Below are positions 1 to 11,941 of a stretch of 64,000 nt of DNA, piece after piece. Position 1 is the stretch's first letter; the number at the start of each line of letters is the position of its first letter. Origin of the DNA: Phlegmacium glaucopus (Eukaryota; Basidiomycota; Agaricomycetes; Agaricales; Cortinariaceae); the NCBI GenBank assembly GCA_015039465.1, contig MU130245.1, positions 119,222 through 183,221 on the forward strand. Reading direction: 5' to 3'. Made by a program: the position numbers and the translations under genes. The notes below the pieces were generated by a model, which saw nothing but the letters and a program-made list of their open reading frames with translations, was not told the origin of the DNA and did not search any database.

Positions 1-917
1 CTGTGGTTCCTTTTCCTTACGCAGCACCTGTTCCCGTTTGCGTCTACATGCCTTACGCTCAGAAGCGCCTGCTTCACGAGGAAGCAAGGATGACAAGTCT
101 TTCAAGTTTGTTCTCGGCGCTGTTTCCACTTCTACGGACTCTGTGTAGGAGCTGGAGAGTTCGCGTTTTCGCAGCTCTCGCACTATGGATGCTTCAGTGT
201 GGCGGATAGCTATCAGACGAGCAGACTCACTTTCTTTTCCATAATTTGGCCCTCATCACGGCGTTTACCTTTACTCTTGGACGACTCTACAACCTGGGTA
301 ACAGTAGGTTCAAGTACTAAACGGTATTCAGTAACGGATCAGTCAACAAAGTTATGACTTACTCTCCTCATCCTCATCCTCATCCTCCCCCATCTCAACA
401 TCTTCACCTGCTGCAGGCGTAATCGCAGGCGAGTCCGAGGCCGCGGGTTCTTCAATAGGAGTAGGCGCAGAACAAGGAGGGCGAAGCTTGTCGAGATCTT
501 CCAGAAGCTGTTTGGCCTCACCCATGGCCGCCATCAATAGCGTGCAGTCGTTACGAGAGGAGGTTGATGCGATGATGGTATTGCCTAGTTGGCGCAACTC
601 GTCTGGGTCCTGATCGGTAAATTCGTATGCCTCAGTCATACGCCGGACGAGGTCTTTCAATTTGTACTGAGTTTTGATGAACGATCAGTTTATGTCCACG
701 GTAAAATATGAGACGAGCCACTTACGACATCCTGGAGCATTACAGGCACCAACCGTTGCTGCGTTCGCGGGGGAGCCGAACCGAAGTCTTCAACAACCTC
801 TCTAAAAGCCTGGAAAGCCTCAGTAAACGAAGCTACAAGCGAGCCAGCCGCAATGACACCAGCAGCAGGAACAGTAGAAGCAGCGAGAACGGTGGACATA
901 GATGCAGCAGTAGACAT
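1..917 (-). CDS. Hypothetical multi-exon protein, runs off the left edge
   Basis: Not recognised as a named family. The ATG is at 917. Exon 1 (917-726) encodes a small hydrophobic, Ala/Ser-rich start (MSTAASMSTVLAAS). It ends at a GTAAGT donor and is followed by a 59-base intron ending in CAG. Exon 2 (666-363) contains a helical segment and ends in an acidic Glu/Asp run, again at GTAAGT. Exon 3 starts at 316 after a 46-base intron ending TTTAG and is Lys/Arg/Glu-rich to the window edge. In exon 3 the frame shifts by one base in an A-rich run near 240, so the gene may be broken there or the sequence may have an indel. The charged, low-complexity make-up resembles accessory or gag-like proteins of fungal repeats, but that is only an impression. 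The 3' end is missing. Confidence 0.5.
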
Positions 918-1948
918 ATGGGAAGCGAGTCAGATAAAGAGGATGTGGAAGTATATGAGAGACGATGAGGAACAAAGTGTGGCGCGAACACTTGCCTTTT
1001 ATAGATTTCAACCAACACCGGGTTCTCACATGACTTACGGGAGTTTGACCAGGGCGTAGGGTTTAGACTGAGGACAGTCTAGATTTCAGTTGGGAGGAGG
1101 ATGATAGGATCCATATAGCCTCTAGGTTCGTAAACTGGTTATTTTTGCGATTTAACAACTTCGCAGTATACGCGGATGCCTCGCGGGTACCAACTTCACT
1201 CGCACTCTCATTCGCGGTTGTCGCACATCCTTCGCACATCACACAACATGATATAGGCCTCGCATAACCTTCGCACATCACTCCTACGACCTTCGTAACT
1301 ATCCAACGCACCCCCGTTCCTCTTCGCACTTCATACTTCGACGTATCTTCAGCTTTCTCTATCAATACCGGACTTGACCATTTCTTTCCTTCGCAACCAC
1401 ATCTTCACACAGCTTCTCTTTAATCTCGCGGTCTTTCACGGCTCACATACGCATCCCTTTCACTGGTTTGATCATGGTCTGTGTTGTTCTCAACTTAATT
1501 TCTTTTAACTTTCCATATATATTATTATTTTATCATCTCCTTCGAAACAGGAGGTCATTCAACTGACCTCCTTACTCATCACTTCTATTTTTATTCTATC
1601 CCCTATTCCTTCGTTACCAAACTACTGGGCTCATGTGACTTCGCATTAGCTCAATTTTTACATTACTGTTTCGCATACCCGCACCTGGCTTAGCTTGTTA
1701 CTCTTGTATTAAGTACCTGTAGCAAGTAGGAGGGAAGGTGAACAAGAGACGGCCAGAGTTTTGATCCCATAAACTTTGCAGCAACGTTCTAAGTCAATAG
1801 TCTCATCCTTCAAGCTACTTCGCGAACTGCGTTATCATTTGCGAACTTCGCTATCCTCGCGGTCTATTCTTCTTGCATATTTCAATACCGCGGACTTCTC
1901 TTTAAATTCTATCGAGGAAATCTACATTAACCCCTCTGAACTATGTTA
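918..1948. other. Intergenic, rich in TTCG/TCGC words
   Basis: No convincing gene. From about 1140 to 1420 the words CTTCGCA, TTCGC and CTCGCG recur many times; further copies appear near 1640 and 1830. The short ORFs here have no splice-site context or coding character. The region could be the promoter of the minus-strand gene starting at 917, or a degenerate short repeat. Confidence 0.4.
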
Positions 1949-2845
1949 CTACTTGCGGTCTGATCCCACTGCAGGTACATCAGCGTTCACCAAACCATAT
2001 GCATCGTTACCAAATGACCGCTCTCGCTGGGGTGTTGGAGGTGCAACGGTAGGGACTTGTTCATTCAGTAACCTGGGGTCGATGTTACTGTTGTCAGCGG
2101 TATTCCTGTTTTCATCAGGTGGCTGGTACCAGACCGTCTTCGAACCCTGTGGACCAAGAGCGGTAGTGATGACAATTGGAGTGACATTTGGACGAGAGGC
2201 CCAGATACGATGAAGGGTGGGGAAGAAGGGGAACTCCTTCTCGATTTCCTCTGGAAAATTAATAAATAAGTCGATTGTCAGATAAATCAAAAGATAGCCA
2301 CGCACTCCAAATGTTGACAGCATGTGGAGGGGTCTCGACACAAGGACCATCACCCATGATGTAGAAGGAAAGGGTTTCCTCACTACCTTGCGAGCCATCC
2401 TCGTTTTCTTGAACACCTTCACCAGTTTGATGGAGCCGCTTAGCATGTTTCTTGTATACGGTCTTAAGGCTGAAACCAAAGTCGTAAGAGAATGGTTAAC
2501 ACAGGAAATAAGGTTCTTACCTTTCGAGCTTGCTCTTTACACGGTCACGAACCGTGTTGGGGTTAACAGCAAACAGTTCCGGCAGGATAGCCTCAGCAAT
2601 CCTAGTATATACGGTAACCTTGGTTTCACCACTGGTGTTCTGTTGACAAGCCATGTTAGACAGTTTCAAACTGAAGATATAAGCAAACATACCTCAGCCA
2701 CATTCTTTTTACCATAGAGAACACGATAGTTTTCAGTTTTTTCAATCTCATCCAGAAGAGCCCAGACAGCCGAGGAGTTGTTTGCCGACCAGTTTATTTC
2801 AGGAATTCGGGGTTTCTCAGCCTTGTCAGCCGCAGTACGAGCCAT
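1949..2845 (-). CDS. Myb/SANT-like domain protein of an expanded agaricomycete family
   Basis: Four exons with clean GT-AG introns: 2845-2693, 2639-2521, 2469-2306 and 2250-1949. The product starts MARTAADKAEKPRIPEINWS and contains a tryptophan-spaced helical region (INWSANNSSAVWALLDEIEK, then VRDRVKSKLE) like a Myb/SANT DNA-binding fold. A conserved C-terminal block follows (EFPFFPTLHRIWASRPNVTP, TVWYQPPDEN). I recall this layout from a large family of uncharacterised mushroom proteins. Myb/SANT-like proteins are often partners of PIF/Harbinger-type transposases, but no such transposase is visible nearby. The start is the first ATG of the conserved exon; a longer upstream reading frame begins without conserved sequence. 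All four exons join in frame, so the gene appears intact (about 245 aa). DNA binding is an inference. Confidence 0.6.
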
Positions 2846-4132
2846 AACAGTTAATAACAAGTAGAAATAGGCAAAGCAGCGTGAGGGAGTGGCTGTTAAA
2901 TGCAGTTCGTACAAAGGACAATGCGTCGAACGCACCGGTCACAAAAGGTCACAGCGCGGACTCTCAAGTTTATATTATATAATCTGATGGCTCAGCGTGC
3001 TGCGAGCTGCGTCTGCGAGCTGCGCCCAGCTTTGAACGTCCCTAATAACTCACCTTTCGTCTGCTAGATCCCATAAAACGCCCGTTTCATCATCTGGCAA
3101 CTACATCAACACCAGGATTACGCCTCTTTCATCGCGTCCAAAGGATCATCAAGTACAGCATGGGTGTCACTCCTCCAACAGCGTCAACGAATGGTTTAGT
3201 TCCTTTCGTTGAATCTATCGTTTTTGTGATCCGAGTTGTAACTGGGCGTTCAAACGTTCAAATCTAACAGACGTGAGTAAATGTCAAAAACTGGAAGACA
3301 GTAGCTCACTTGGCGTCAGAGCATTTGATGATCAATATGATCATCTTTTTGGTGACAGATTTCAATGATGGAAGCAGGCGTACCTTGGAAAATTCGGTTA
3401 CCCAAAATAAGGCACCATTTCCTGCCTCAAACTAATTGGCATGTATACATGGCGATGCGATACACATTCCTACCCGATCAAAAATCGGGTTATGATTATG
3501 ACAGCAACAGTTTGTTAATATCGTTACGAACTTTATTTCAATCATTGTATTTGATATAAATGCTAGACTCTTATGGTCAGAGATGAAGCAACAATCGATA
3601 ACAACCTTATCTCGCAATGGCTCACCTTTTGTCCTACCAGATCCAATGAAACAACCGTGTTGTCGTCTGGCTACTATATCGACAACAGCCTCTTTCACTG
3701 CATGGAAAGGTTCATCAAGCACGGGCAGGGGTGAGTTCATGTCATAAACTGAACGCCAGTAGCTCACTTGCTGTCAGAGTAGTATAGCTACATTGTGCAT
3801 TTGATCGATATGATAATAATCATTTGTGATAGAGGTTAGTCTGAGGCTTACTTTGGCAAACTCGGCCGTATGATAGTAATCACTATGATGAAAGCTAGTC
3901 TGAGGCCGGGCAGCCCTGGCTTACCTTGGAAAACTCGGTTACCCAAAATAAGACAGGTTGCATAAACATCTTCTCCTTAAACGAGTTAGTATGTATACAT
4001 GGCGATGTGGTACACATTCCTTCCCTGGTCAAAAATCGGATTATGATCATTACAGCGACAGTTTGTTACCATCATTACGAGCCTCAATTTTTATGTTAAT
4101 CACTGTATTTTTGGTATAGATGCTAGACTCTC
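2846..4132 (+). repeat. Upstream repeat block of the membrane-protein family
   Basis: No gene. Two copies of one block are found here (about 3060-3240 and 3610-3780), each with a CTACTAGATC/ACCAGATCCAAT-like start and a GTTCATCAAG middle. The same block lies upstream of every other membrane-gene copy (about 17270, 50900, 58110, 61010). It is best read as the duplicated 5' flank of that gene family. Confidence 0.55.
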
Positions 4133-4139
4133 ATATAAA
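4133..4139 (+). promoter_or_regulatory. TATA box of membrane gene copy 1
   Basis: ATATAAA followed by GCAAGG, about 50 bases before the ATG at 4188. The same box and spacing occur upstream of all five copies. Confidence 0.5.
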
Positions 4140-4187
4140 GCAAGGATCAGAGATGCAATAGGTCATTACAACGGACAAGAAGAAGTC

Positions 4188-5427
4188 ATGAAGCTAAGCC
4201 ATGAAGACTTTGACATTATTGGGTTATGTCTCGAAGGCTTTCTGTACGGTAAGATATTTTCTCCACAAATTTCACAGCACCTGCTAAAGAAGCATAATAA
4301 TTAACCTGTCCCAGGACTGTATTCTGGCGTATTCGCTATGTATTTACAAGACCACTGCACATCGAAAAAAGGCACAGACAAGAGGAAAAACATCCTTTTC
4401 TATGCTCTGTGTGCTCTCTATGCTCTATCTCTTGTTACCGTTGCGGTTGATATAACATTTTCCATAGTTTCAGTTAGTAATGATTTCATCGGTAACAATA
4501 ACCATCTTTTTTAATGCCTCCTCTAGGCTCTTTTGCAGAATTCAACAGCACTCCTCCACATATTTTTTATTCAAGCCGTAGTATCAGGTTGCTGCGATTT
4601 CATAGCTCAATCTATCCTAGTATGTATACACTACTATTCCTATCAATTATTTTACTCAAAAAAATCTTAAAGATCTACCGTTGCTGGATTGTGTGGGGTT
4701 GCAATATCCGTGTCGTGATCCTTCCTTTAATCTTAGCATTCACATTCTTAGGTCAGTCAGCCTAATATTTAGTGACTGCCTGATATCAATTCATTGCTTG
4801 TAGCTATGTGGGTAGCGGGTATCGGTGCACAGTATATTTTCTCAGACCACATTGTGCAATATGGCTGGGGGGGTGTGCTGGCTGTGGCAGGTCTCGCCAT
4901 GTCCATGACTGTGAATGCTCTGGTGACAGGCTTAATCATCTTCAAGATCTTCAATGTGTACCGTGAAGTCAAATCTGCCTTGGATGACCAAACTTTAGGT
5001 GTCACTGGCGGGAGGAAGATTCGGACTGTCATATTCGTGCTAATTGAATCTGGCATGATGTTGTTTTCAATCCAATTGGCTCGGCTCGTGTTGATCATTG
5101 TGCCGACGGACACTACTGAAGCTTATGGGTTCATTGTTTCTATCCACCAAATGCTCAATGTGATTACAACTTCAGTCATTGCTACTTCTCATTTACTAAT
5201 AACATGATTCTGTCTAGGGCATAACACCCACAATCATCTTGGTGCGGGTCTCAATGGGATTGTCCGTCCACGACAAGGAATCCATGATAGAATCTACCGT
5301 CGGGAGTTTGCGCTTTGCGGATAACAATCCAAATTCAATTCCGGAAACGGGAGATGTCGATGTCGTGAATAGAGACGATGACATTGGCGTTCGACTAAGC
5401 GATGATATCCAGATGGTAGATAGATGA
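4188..5427 (+). CDS. Seven-helix membrane protein, copy 1 (intact)
   Basis: Six exons: 4188-4248, 4315-4472, 4539-4619, 4673-4751, 4804-5159 and 5218-5427. They sum to 945 bases (314 aa) with every junction in frame. The product has seven hydrophobic segments, roughly residues 5-30, 45-70, 75-100, 105-135, 140-165, 195-220 and 230-260. Conserved marks are GCCDFIAQSIL, IYRCWIVWGCNIRVV and VNALVTGLIIFKI. A soluble acidic tail ends in DDIQMVDR. This is an uncharacterised multi-pass family common in mushroom fungi; its substrate or ligand is unknown and I assign none. The start is the ATG just after the TATA box and matches all paralogues. The gene converges on a kinase pseudogene. Confidence 0.8.
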
Positions 5428-5964
5428 TCATATAGAACAGTTAGAACTAGATCTTGTTCGCTGTGGTCAAGCGTGAGAAATACTCATCGTTGTCGAAAAC
5501 GTCCATCATCAAACGAATCTCATTTTGCTCAACTTACTGTAGAGCCAGCTCGTGCTGTCCTGTTCTTGACTCAAGTACCGTCTTTATTTCATTCTGAATA
5601 GACCCATGGAATAAGTACTATACCATGGTAATAAAATATGATATCATTAACTCTTTGGACTCGGTCTTTGACTCCCACCACCGAATTTCCGTCGTTGGTC
5701 GTTGGTCGCTGGTTACTGGTTACTGGCCCCTGTCCAACAATATCCTCGGGAAAATTGGCCACCACCACCACCACCAACCTCATTCACAACTCGGATTGAT
5801 CATAAATAATTCCCGCCGGCGTACTGGGTCGCTCCAATGTAGAGGAGCTGGGTGGGGGCAGAGAGTGGGGAGACAACGATTCTGTGATAACATACCTCCG
5901 AGTACTTATCCCAAATCATCGCTTGCAGACTTCTTGACAGTGGTGTATATTTAACTATACAGTA
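5428..5964. other. Intergenic with a short conserved antisense reading frame
   Basis: No full gene. On the minus strand near 5455-5580 is a short coding-like stretch containing ENEIRLMM-type sequence (here EQNEIRLMMDVFDN). Its relative lies at 59935-60030 behind copy 4 (SENEMRLMMDN). It may be the last exon of a lost neighbour. From 5815 to 5960 the sequence matches 55265-55400 behind copy 3, so it belongs to the segmental duplication. Confidence 0.4.
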
Positions 5965-8018
5965 TTATAATCTTGTCTTCAGTTCACCGTAACGGATGGG
6001 GACGAGACTAGTGATTCGCAACCAACCTATCGAGGATTGGATAGTATGCTGGTCTAGGAGTCGAATCCGGATCTCATACCGCCAGCTGTACACAGAGAAT
6101 ATACTAAAACGGCTATGGTTCGCCCTTGTAGCGTCAACTGAAAAAAATATATAAATCAGCCTTTTAACAACAAACGAAGAAAAACATACGTTATTAGCCA
6201 TCATGTTGACATTATCCATCGAACCTTCCACATCCCACCAACATTCGTGGTCCTGGCCTGACTACCCAACCGCCTTCTGTCCCAACATCTCTAGCCACGA
6301 GTGACCCGATCAGCGAAGACACTCAAAACTCTGTCATTCCATTGACTGTGTCTTTTAATTCCAAGATCTCTCCACGGACGTTGTCTTCGTCAAATCACCA
6401 CCAGCTACGGCTTTGGTCACTTCTGTGATTGAACGGACTTGATTCGTCAAATTCATGGCCATGAAGTTGACGTTATCAGTAAGGACCTAGAAAATGTCAT
6501 CCACTCAAGATCATTTTATGAGGAAAAAGAGAACTAGAAACCACCAACCTTCCACATTCCCTGAAAGTTAGGTAAAACCGCCTGTCCACCCAAGATACCT
6601 TCCCTTCTAAGTTCCAAACTGACGTAAGTGACTTCGTTAGCCAATGTGCCCAACTGAGCGGCCATGGAGTTGACGGTCGTCTTCAAGTCAAGAATCTCTT
6701 CTTGAACATTAACATTGATGAAGGCTACCTAAGGCAAGCGCTTTCGTAACTTCTGAGATAGACAGCACTTGATCGGCCAAATTCGAAGCCATTTTCTGTC
6801 GAAGACCATTATAAAATGGAAATGAAAAGATGGAATGAAGCGACATACACTGACAATCCTGGTCAAATCAGCCCAGGTTCCCCGCACACCTTCGACTCCT
6901 GCTTGACCTCTCAATGTACCTGCGTCCCGACTTCCAAAGCTACGTTCGTCACTTCAAACGCAAATGCTGACAACTGGTCCACCATGGAATTGACGGTTCC
7001 TACAAAGCTTGATAGTTGGAATAGTCCATAATCTAGTCGACAAGAAAAATCCTCTCAACGTTGACATTTCACCCCTCGACGGATATCTCGCACCCCTAGC
7101 GACGGCGGTTGCTGCAATTGACCGTACTTGATCCATAAGCGAGGAAGACATTCAATTGACCCTATCGAAAGAAAGGTTTTCATCAAGAGCGTCATGCAAA
7201 ACAGAAACACATACGTTCCGAACCAAATTCAACCACACTCCTTCCACGTCCGGTACATGTGCTTGACCTCCTAGTTTGGCTTCACTTCCGAGTTCTAAAG
7301 TAACTCGAGTGACTTCTGCCGCCAGCGCTCGTAATCTGATAAAAAAATCAGTCCGCGTCCAGAGAAAACATGACCACAGCGAACCTTGCCACCATTCCAT
7401 TCACAGTATCCTTGAGATCTTCCAGTGCGACTACCTTGGTCACTTTCGCTATAGATCGTACCTAGTGAGCAATAAAGCTGTTAGTGGAGAGTATAGATGT
7501 ATAACGAGTAAGTTGCGAACTTGAGATGTTAAATTTGCTGTCAATTTGTTGACTACCGCTGTCAATTCTCCCCATGTGCCCTCGACGTCGGAAATGAGAG
7601 CTTGTTCGCCAAGGCTTCTGTTCAGTGTGATAAGCTAGATGTCGCTTGGTCGATCGATGGGTACCCTTCAGTTTCAACTTCTTGAATACACGAGGGACTT
7701 CCTTTGCAGATTATCCTAAATTGTCCATTTAGAGATGCTTTAGGACATGGATAAATGAAAACAAGAATGAATGTACCAAGTTGAACCATAACATGAACGG
7801 GGACCGTATTTTTTTTTTGACTAAGATCACCTCGTGCAATAGCATTGCAGACGCGAGCGACACCTGGGACCTGACCGTTTAGTAGGTTGAAGTTCGAGTC
7901 TGGACTGATAGAAGAGCGTCCGGGGAGCAGGGGGTCAGAGACTGATCTTCCACAGGCCACAGGTGCGACAAGGAGGATGGGCTATTGGAGGAGCTGAATT
8001 GTGACCAGGGCCGTGTTG
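5965..8018 (-). pseudogene. Class III (NIK1/OS-1-like) histidine kinase HAMP array, decayed, copy 1
   Basis: Read on the minus strand from 8018 down, broken frames reproduce the HAMP-linker repeats of the fungal osmosensor and fungicide-target kinase. Examples are RVCNAIARGDLSQ (about 7830), RLRALAAEVTRVTLELG and LGGQAHVPDVEGVWLNLVRN (7220-7340), SSSLMDQVRSIA (about 7130), QAGVEGVRGTWADLTR (about 6880), and the MANN repeat near 6200. Each HAMP unit in this family is about 90 residues with EVTRV...GGQA...W..L...VN..A..L..QVR. At least five degenerate units are visible, with stops, frameshifts and deletions between them. No phosphoacceptor, ATPase or receiver domain is seen, so this is a partial, dead copy. 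The DUF6589-RecQ element is inserted at its N-terminal side; the remainder continues at 16328. Confidence 0.75.
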
Positions 8019-8027
8019 GCGATGTGA
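8019..8027 (+). repeat. Target-site duplication, left
   Basis: GCGATGTGA, repeated exactly at 16319-16327. The related kinase pseudogene at about 57120 has one, diverged copy of this stretch without an insertion, which supports a true target duplication. Confidence 0.75.
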
Positions 8028-8102
8028 TAGTCTCCCGTAGTCAGACTATATTACGTGTCTTTTTTTTATAGTCATGTGGACGACACTTATAATATAGTCT
8101 GA
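8028..8102. repeat. Terminal and subterminal hairpins of the element
   Basis: 8028-8047 reads TAGTCT, a 9-base loop, then AGACTA. A second hairpin pairs CAGACTATATTA...GTGTC (about 8042-8060) with GACAC...TAATATAGTCTG (about 8083-8101). The same TAGTCT word thus recurs as a stem at the tip, which resembles a recombinase or Rep binding structure. Confidence 0.55.
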
Positions 8103-8206
8103 TTTCACGCGCGCCCCTCGAACCGTAGATCGACATTTCAGACAAGCAAATCACGTGAATCTCCTTTTAAGGAGATTTTCTATCTCTCCCTCATCGAGTG
8201 CCGATC

Positions 8207-11200
8207 ATGTCAACCTCTAGATTTCGTCTCCAGAGTACACCAACTACACCACGGACCCCGCTATCCGATCACCACCCCCAGACAGCCAACGAAGGACATC
8301 TTCTCACAGCTTATTCTGCTTGCTTTACTCCACCACCTTCCTTGACCTCGATTCTTCCACCACGGCCAGGCAACACGACAAATCGCAAACGGAAAGCACC
8401 CACTGATGAAAACTTCATGCCACAAACATCATTTCCGGAATCACCGATACCCAAGAAACCGTGCTATTCGCAGCGGAGAAGTCGAAGAGAAAAGCTTCAG
8501 GATATTTTGAAAGAGATTCAGGCAGCTGGCTGGACCCTCGGTGAATTTCTTCACCATGTATTCTCTACCAAAGATAAAGCAGGAAATATGGTGCATCGGG
8601 AGAAATCCCATGCACTGTATGCTTCGCGTTTTCTCCAAGGTGATACACAATATACGCCTGCAACCATCCTTGAAGCATGGTACAACCACCCCGATGCCCG
8701 TCGATCCAAAGACTCAGCGGATGGACAAGAAATGTATTCGACTTCAACCCCCTTCACGCAAATAGCAAATGTACGAGCAGCAATGTCATCTTTTGCTGTT
8801 CAAGTGGTCGAAGCAAAGCTTGTCAAAGAAGCTCAAGCTGCAGTCCTACCTACAAGTGGTTTACATGCTTCATTAAAGAAACGGTCTTCTCAAAAGTTAG
8901 AATGGGCTGATATCGGCGCAGCCACACTCTCTCACGTCAGCGAAATAATTCAGCAATTCCAGCCATTAACATGGCATTACTTCAATGCAATAGCCCAGCC
9001 ACAACGACGAGGTTCCGATGACCATGAATCTAAACATAGGCGCCCTGTTTCAACAGTAATTATCTAAATGTTTAGTTTTCAAAAATATACTTATCCCAAC
9101 GTCTTGACATTAGGTTTGTACCCATGCCATCTCGTCACTGAACTTCACACGGAACAACGAGGCACGCCTTCTTCCTTTAGCCCGTGGCATCTACTATTTC
9201 TCATACTCAGCTCCTGTTGATTTGATGGCCTATAGTAGTCGCATCGGTGAGATGCCAGCCTACACCACTATCTATAATTCCTTGAAAGGGCTCGCCGAAC
9301 ACGCTGCAGAGATCACCTACAATCACGGACGCGATAAGCTCAAGATGGGCTTCCTCCAAATGGATAACGTTCAAAACTACCATCGACAACGAGACCAACG
9401 GATGGGCCGCATTAACAAAATGAATGTGGGTATTGCTGCGACGTACTGCGAGCTGGAAGGCATCAGTGTTGATGCTTCAGATCTTGAAGATAAGCGCCGG
9501 AGACTATCAGAAAACCAACGGAGCAATCTTACAGTCGATGGCCTGCTCGGGATGCTGGATCAAACCCCTAAACACGGTTTTCTCCCTCCACTGGTTACGC
9601 GTCCTAACGAACTACATTCCTGAATTATTTACTGAAAAGGAAACTGTCTCTACCCTTTTTCGTGAACGCGCCACCAAAATCCAACCGCCTTCTGGACCAA
9701 CAAAAGTACATCCTCTAGCTTCAAGTGGCAAAAATGAGACGATCACCTCTGAGCTGAAGGATGGCCTCGTTGATTTCCTCAGTCAAATTGGTCAAAGGGA
9801 AGGAGATTATATTCCTAGACTTATACTTGCGGGTGGCGATGGGTTGACATATCAGAAGATGATCGAGCTTAAACGCTATCTTCAATTCCATCAAGACCCA
9901 CTCCAGAGTTTCGAGGTCTTGGAACCAGTCCTTTCACCATGGCATACAGAATGGACAGACCTTAGCCGAATTTTTGAGGCCCATTGGGACTCACTTTTGA
10001 CCTCGGATCCTTCATCTCTCGGACACAGCGCCGCACAAATTGGTCGACCCGCACCACCAAATTTGAAGAAAGTTGACTATTATCCCAGCTCTGAGCTTAT
10101 GTATCTTGTTCTGGATATGCGTATCCTTGACTGTTGGCGGTGAGTTCCAAGAGCATTAGGGGTGTTATGGCTAACAGATCTGAGGTACAGGCTTCACTTC
10201 AAATGTGAAAACTTATTCGAGCACTTCTCAACCCTCAAGATGTCAGGGGTACTCCCTAAGGTTGAAGACCTTTATTCAACTGCTCATCAACTCCATCTTG
10301 CGTTCTCAAGCACAAACGGTATATACTATGCACTACATGACACATCCACCGAATCAACAAGTTCAAGTTGGGCGAAAACTGTACCATTGGGTTCGACGTG
10401 GCAATCCCCACCACGGCACGAAAGCAGTCGTCTATTCGGCGCCAATGTGATGAGTAACAATGGAACCAAGACAAAAACATCAAAGAAGAAAGGCGACGAA
10501 GACGAGCATGCGGCAAGGAATGGGAGGGATATAAAAGGTGACCGCGTTCTTGCCAACTCAATAACATTCATGCGAGATGCACTGCTCTCCCGTGAGATGT
10601 CATATGCGACTGCTGAAGGAGATGCAGGCCGCGTATATGAGGCCATGAAGGTGATTGAGCGTATGATTTAACTTTCCCTGAGCTATTGGCTAACTAGCTC
10701 AACCAGATGATGCTTTTTACATTCGCAGGTTCATCCCACTCAAAATACACTTCCTATCTTCTTGAGACGGTCTGCAATCTGGAGCTTGAGTCTTCTCCAT
10801 CCCTTCGCCATGCTATCCTTCGAAGTACCCTTGTAAACCTGACAGGACGGGAAGGATCCTTCACTGCCACAGACATCATGCAGGAGTATTTCAACCGTCT
10901 GATTGAAGCAATTGCAGAGAAGAAGGGCATGCAGTATGACGACTCCTTCTTGCGTCAAGTCATCTCTCCCAACCTTCACCATTTCGCACGCATTAAACTT
11001 GACTTACGAAGTGCTGTTGGCCTCGAACGACGTAGTGGACGACACAGCATGCCACACATGAAGCCAGAGGTTCAGACGCTGCTAAAGACATACAAGCAGC
11101 TCGAACTCCATTCTCGAAGGCCAGGTCGGGTTATAAACGACGCTGATAGAGATGATTTTGTTCGTGGGATGGGGAAGCTTCGAGGTGGCCGACTGCGCAA

Positions 11201-11480
11201 GTGGATTTTTGAGACAACTGAAACTCGTGGCCTCCTTTCCCAAGGGAATGCACCAGCGCAGATACCAGGTGACTCTAGTATGGAGGTCGAGATCGATGAT
11301 GATTTGGAAGAAGGCCTTGAAAACCCCCCAACTATGGGTTATATGGAGGTTGTTGATCACCAGCTTGTGATCCACACCACCGATACATTTGCGGCAGATG
11401 TTGATGATATAATTTTGGGGATTGATGCTAGCAATGACTTTGACGATTGCATGGATACTACTACACCGTGGGTGGACTGA
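8207..11480 (+). CDS. DUF6589-family protein (one frameshift)
   Basis: Four exons: 8207-9055, 9114-10139, 10191-10650 and 10707-11480, about 1035 aa. The C-terminal half carries the block I associate with the fungal DUF6589 family: GGDGLTYQKM, ILEPVL-like FEVLEPVLSPWHTEWTDL, LMYLVLDMRILDCWR, and MMLFTFAGSSHSKYTSYLLE. The N-terminal 100 residues are Pro/Ser/Thr-rich and basic, possibly a nuclear targeting region. Around 9574 the frame slips by one base (TPKHG must become NTVFSLHWLRVL), and the exon sum is not a multiple of three, so this copy is broken or holds a sequencing indel. The true start is the ATG at 8207; the frame opens slightly earlier at a GTG. The function of DUF6589 is unknown; a place beside a helicase between inverted repeats suggests the recombinase or replication-initiator role of this element (inference). 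Confidence 0.75.
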
Positions 11481-11941
11481 CTAAAGTACTATTGTTGGAT
11501 TACTTCTGTGCTGATTGTCGCCTGCTTAATGTTTATCCTCCACCGAATAGAAGATGTGTGAACCTCAATTTGATCATCCTCTTCTTGCTCGATGACTGAG
11601 GCATGTTCGTCGTCTGAGTCTCCCACCTCAGCGTCCTGTTCAATGTCTTCCTGTGTAGTGGATTTCAAAGGGGCAGCCTGGAGTCGTCTTGCTTGTCGAA
11701 GATCTGTGAATTCCAGTTTAAGTTGGGACTCTTGGGAGCAGAAGGTGTAAAGATCGGTATGGGATTCATCCAATAGATGAATATTTGTGACTAATGGTGC
11801 AATATCTGCTGGGGATTTAATGGAATAAATGTTGTCGATGAGTAACTTTATGATATCATCTGGGAGGAATGCGTGTGGAGGTAGGAATGCATTTCTACCA
11901 TCATCAGGTGCTGCTCGAAAAAGGAGGTCTTTGCTGTGATC

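Noticed and set aside
1063..1365. 100-residue minus-strand frame
   Set aside because: Made of the TTCG-rich stretch, no splice or start context.
3432..3767. Minus-strand protein with VLDEPFHAVKEAVVDI
   Set aside because: The matching blocks upstream of the other copies do not keep this frame open, so it is probably chance within the flank repeat.
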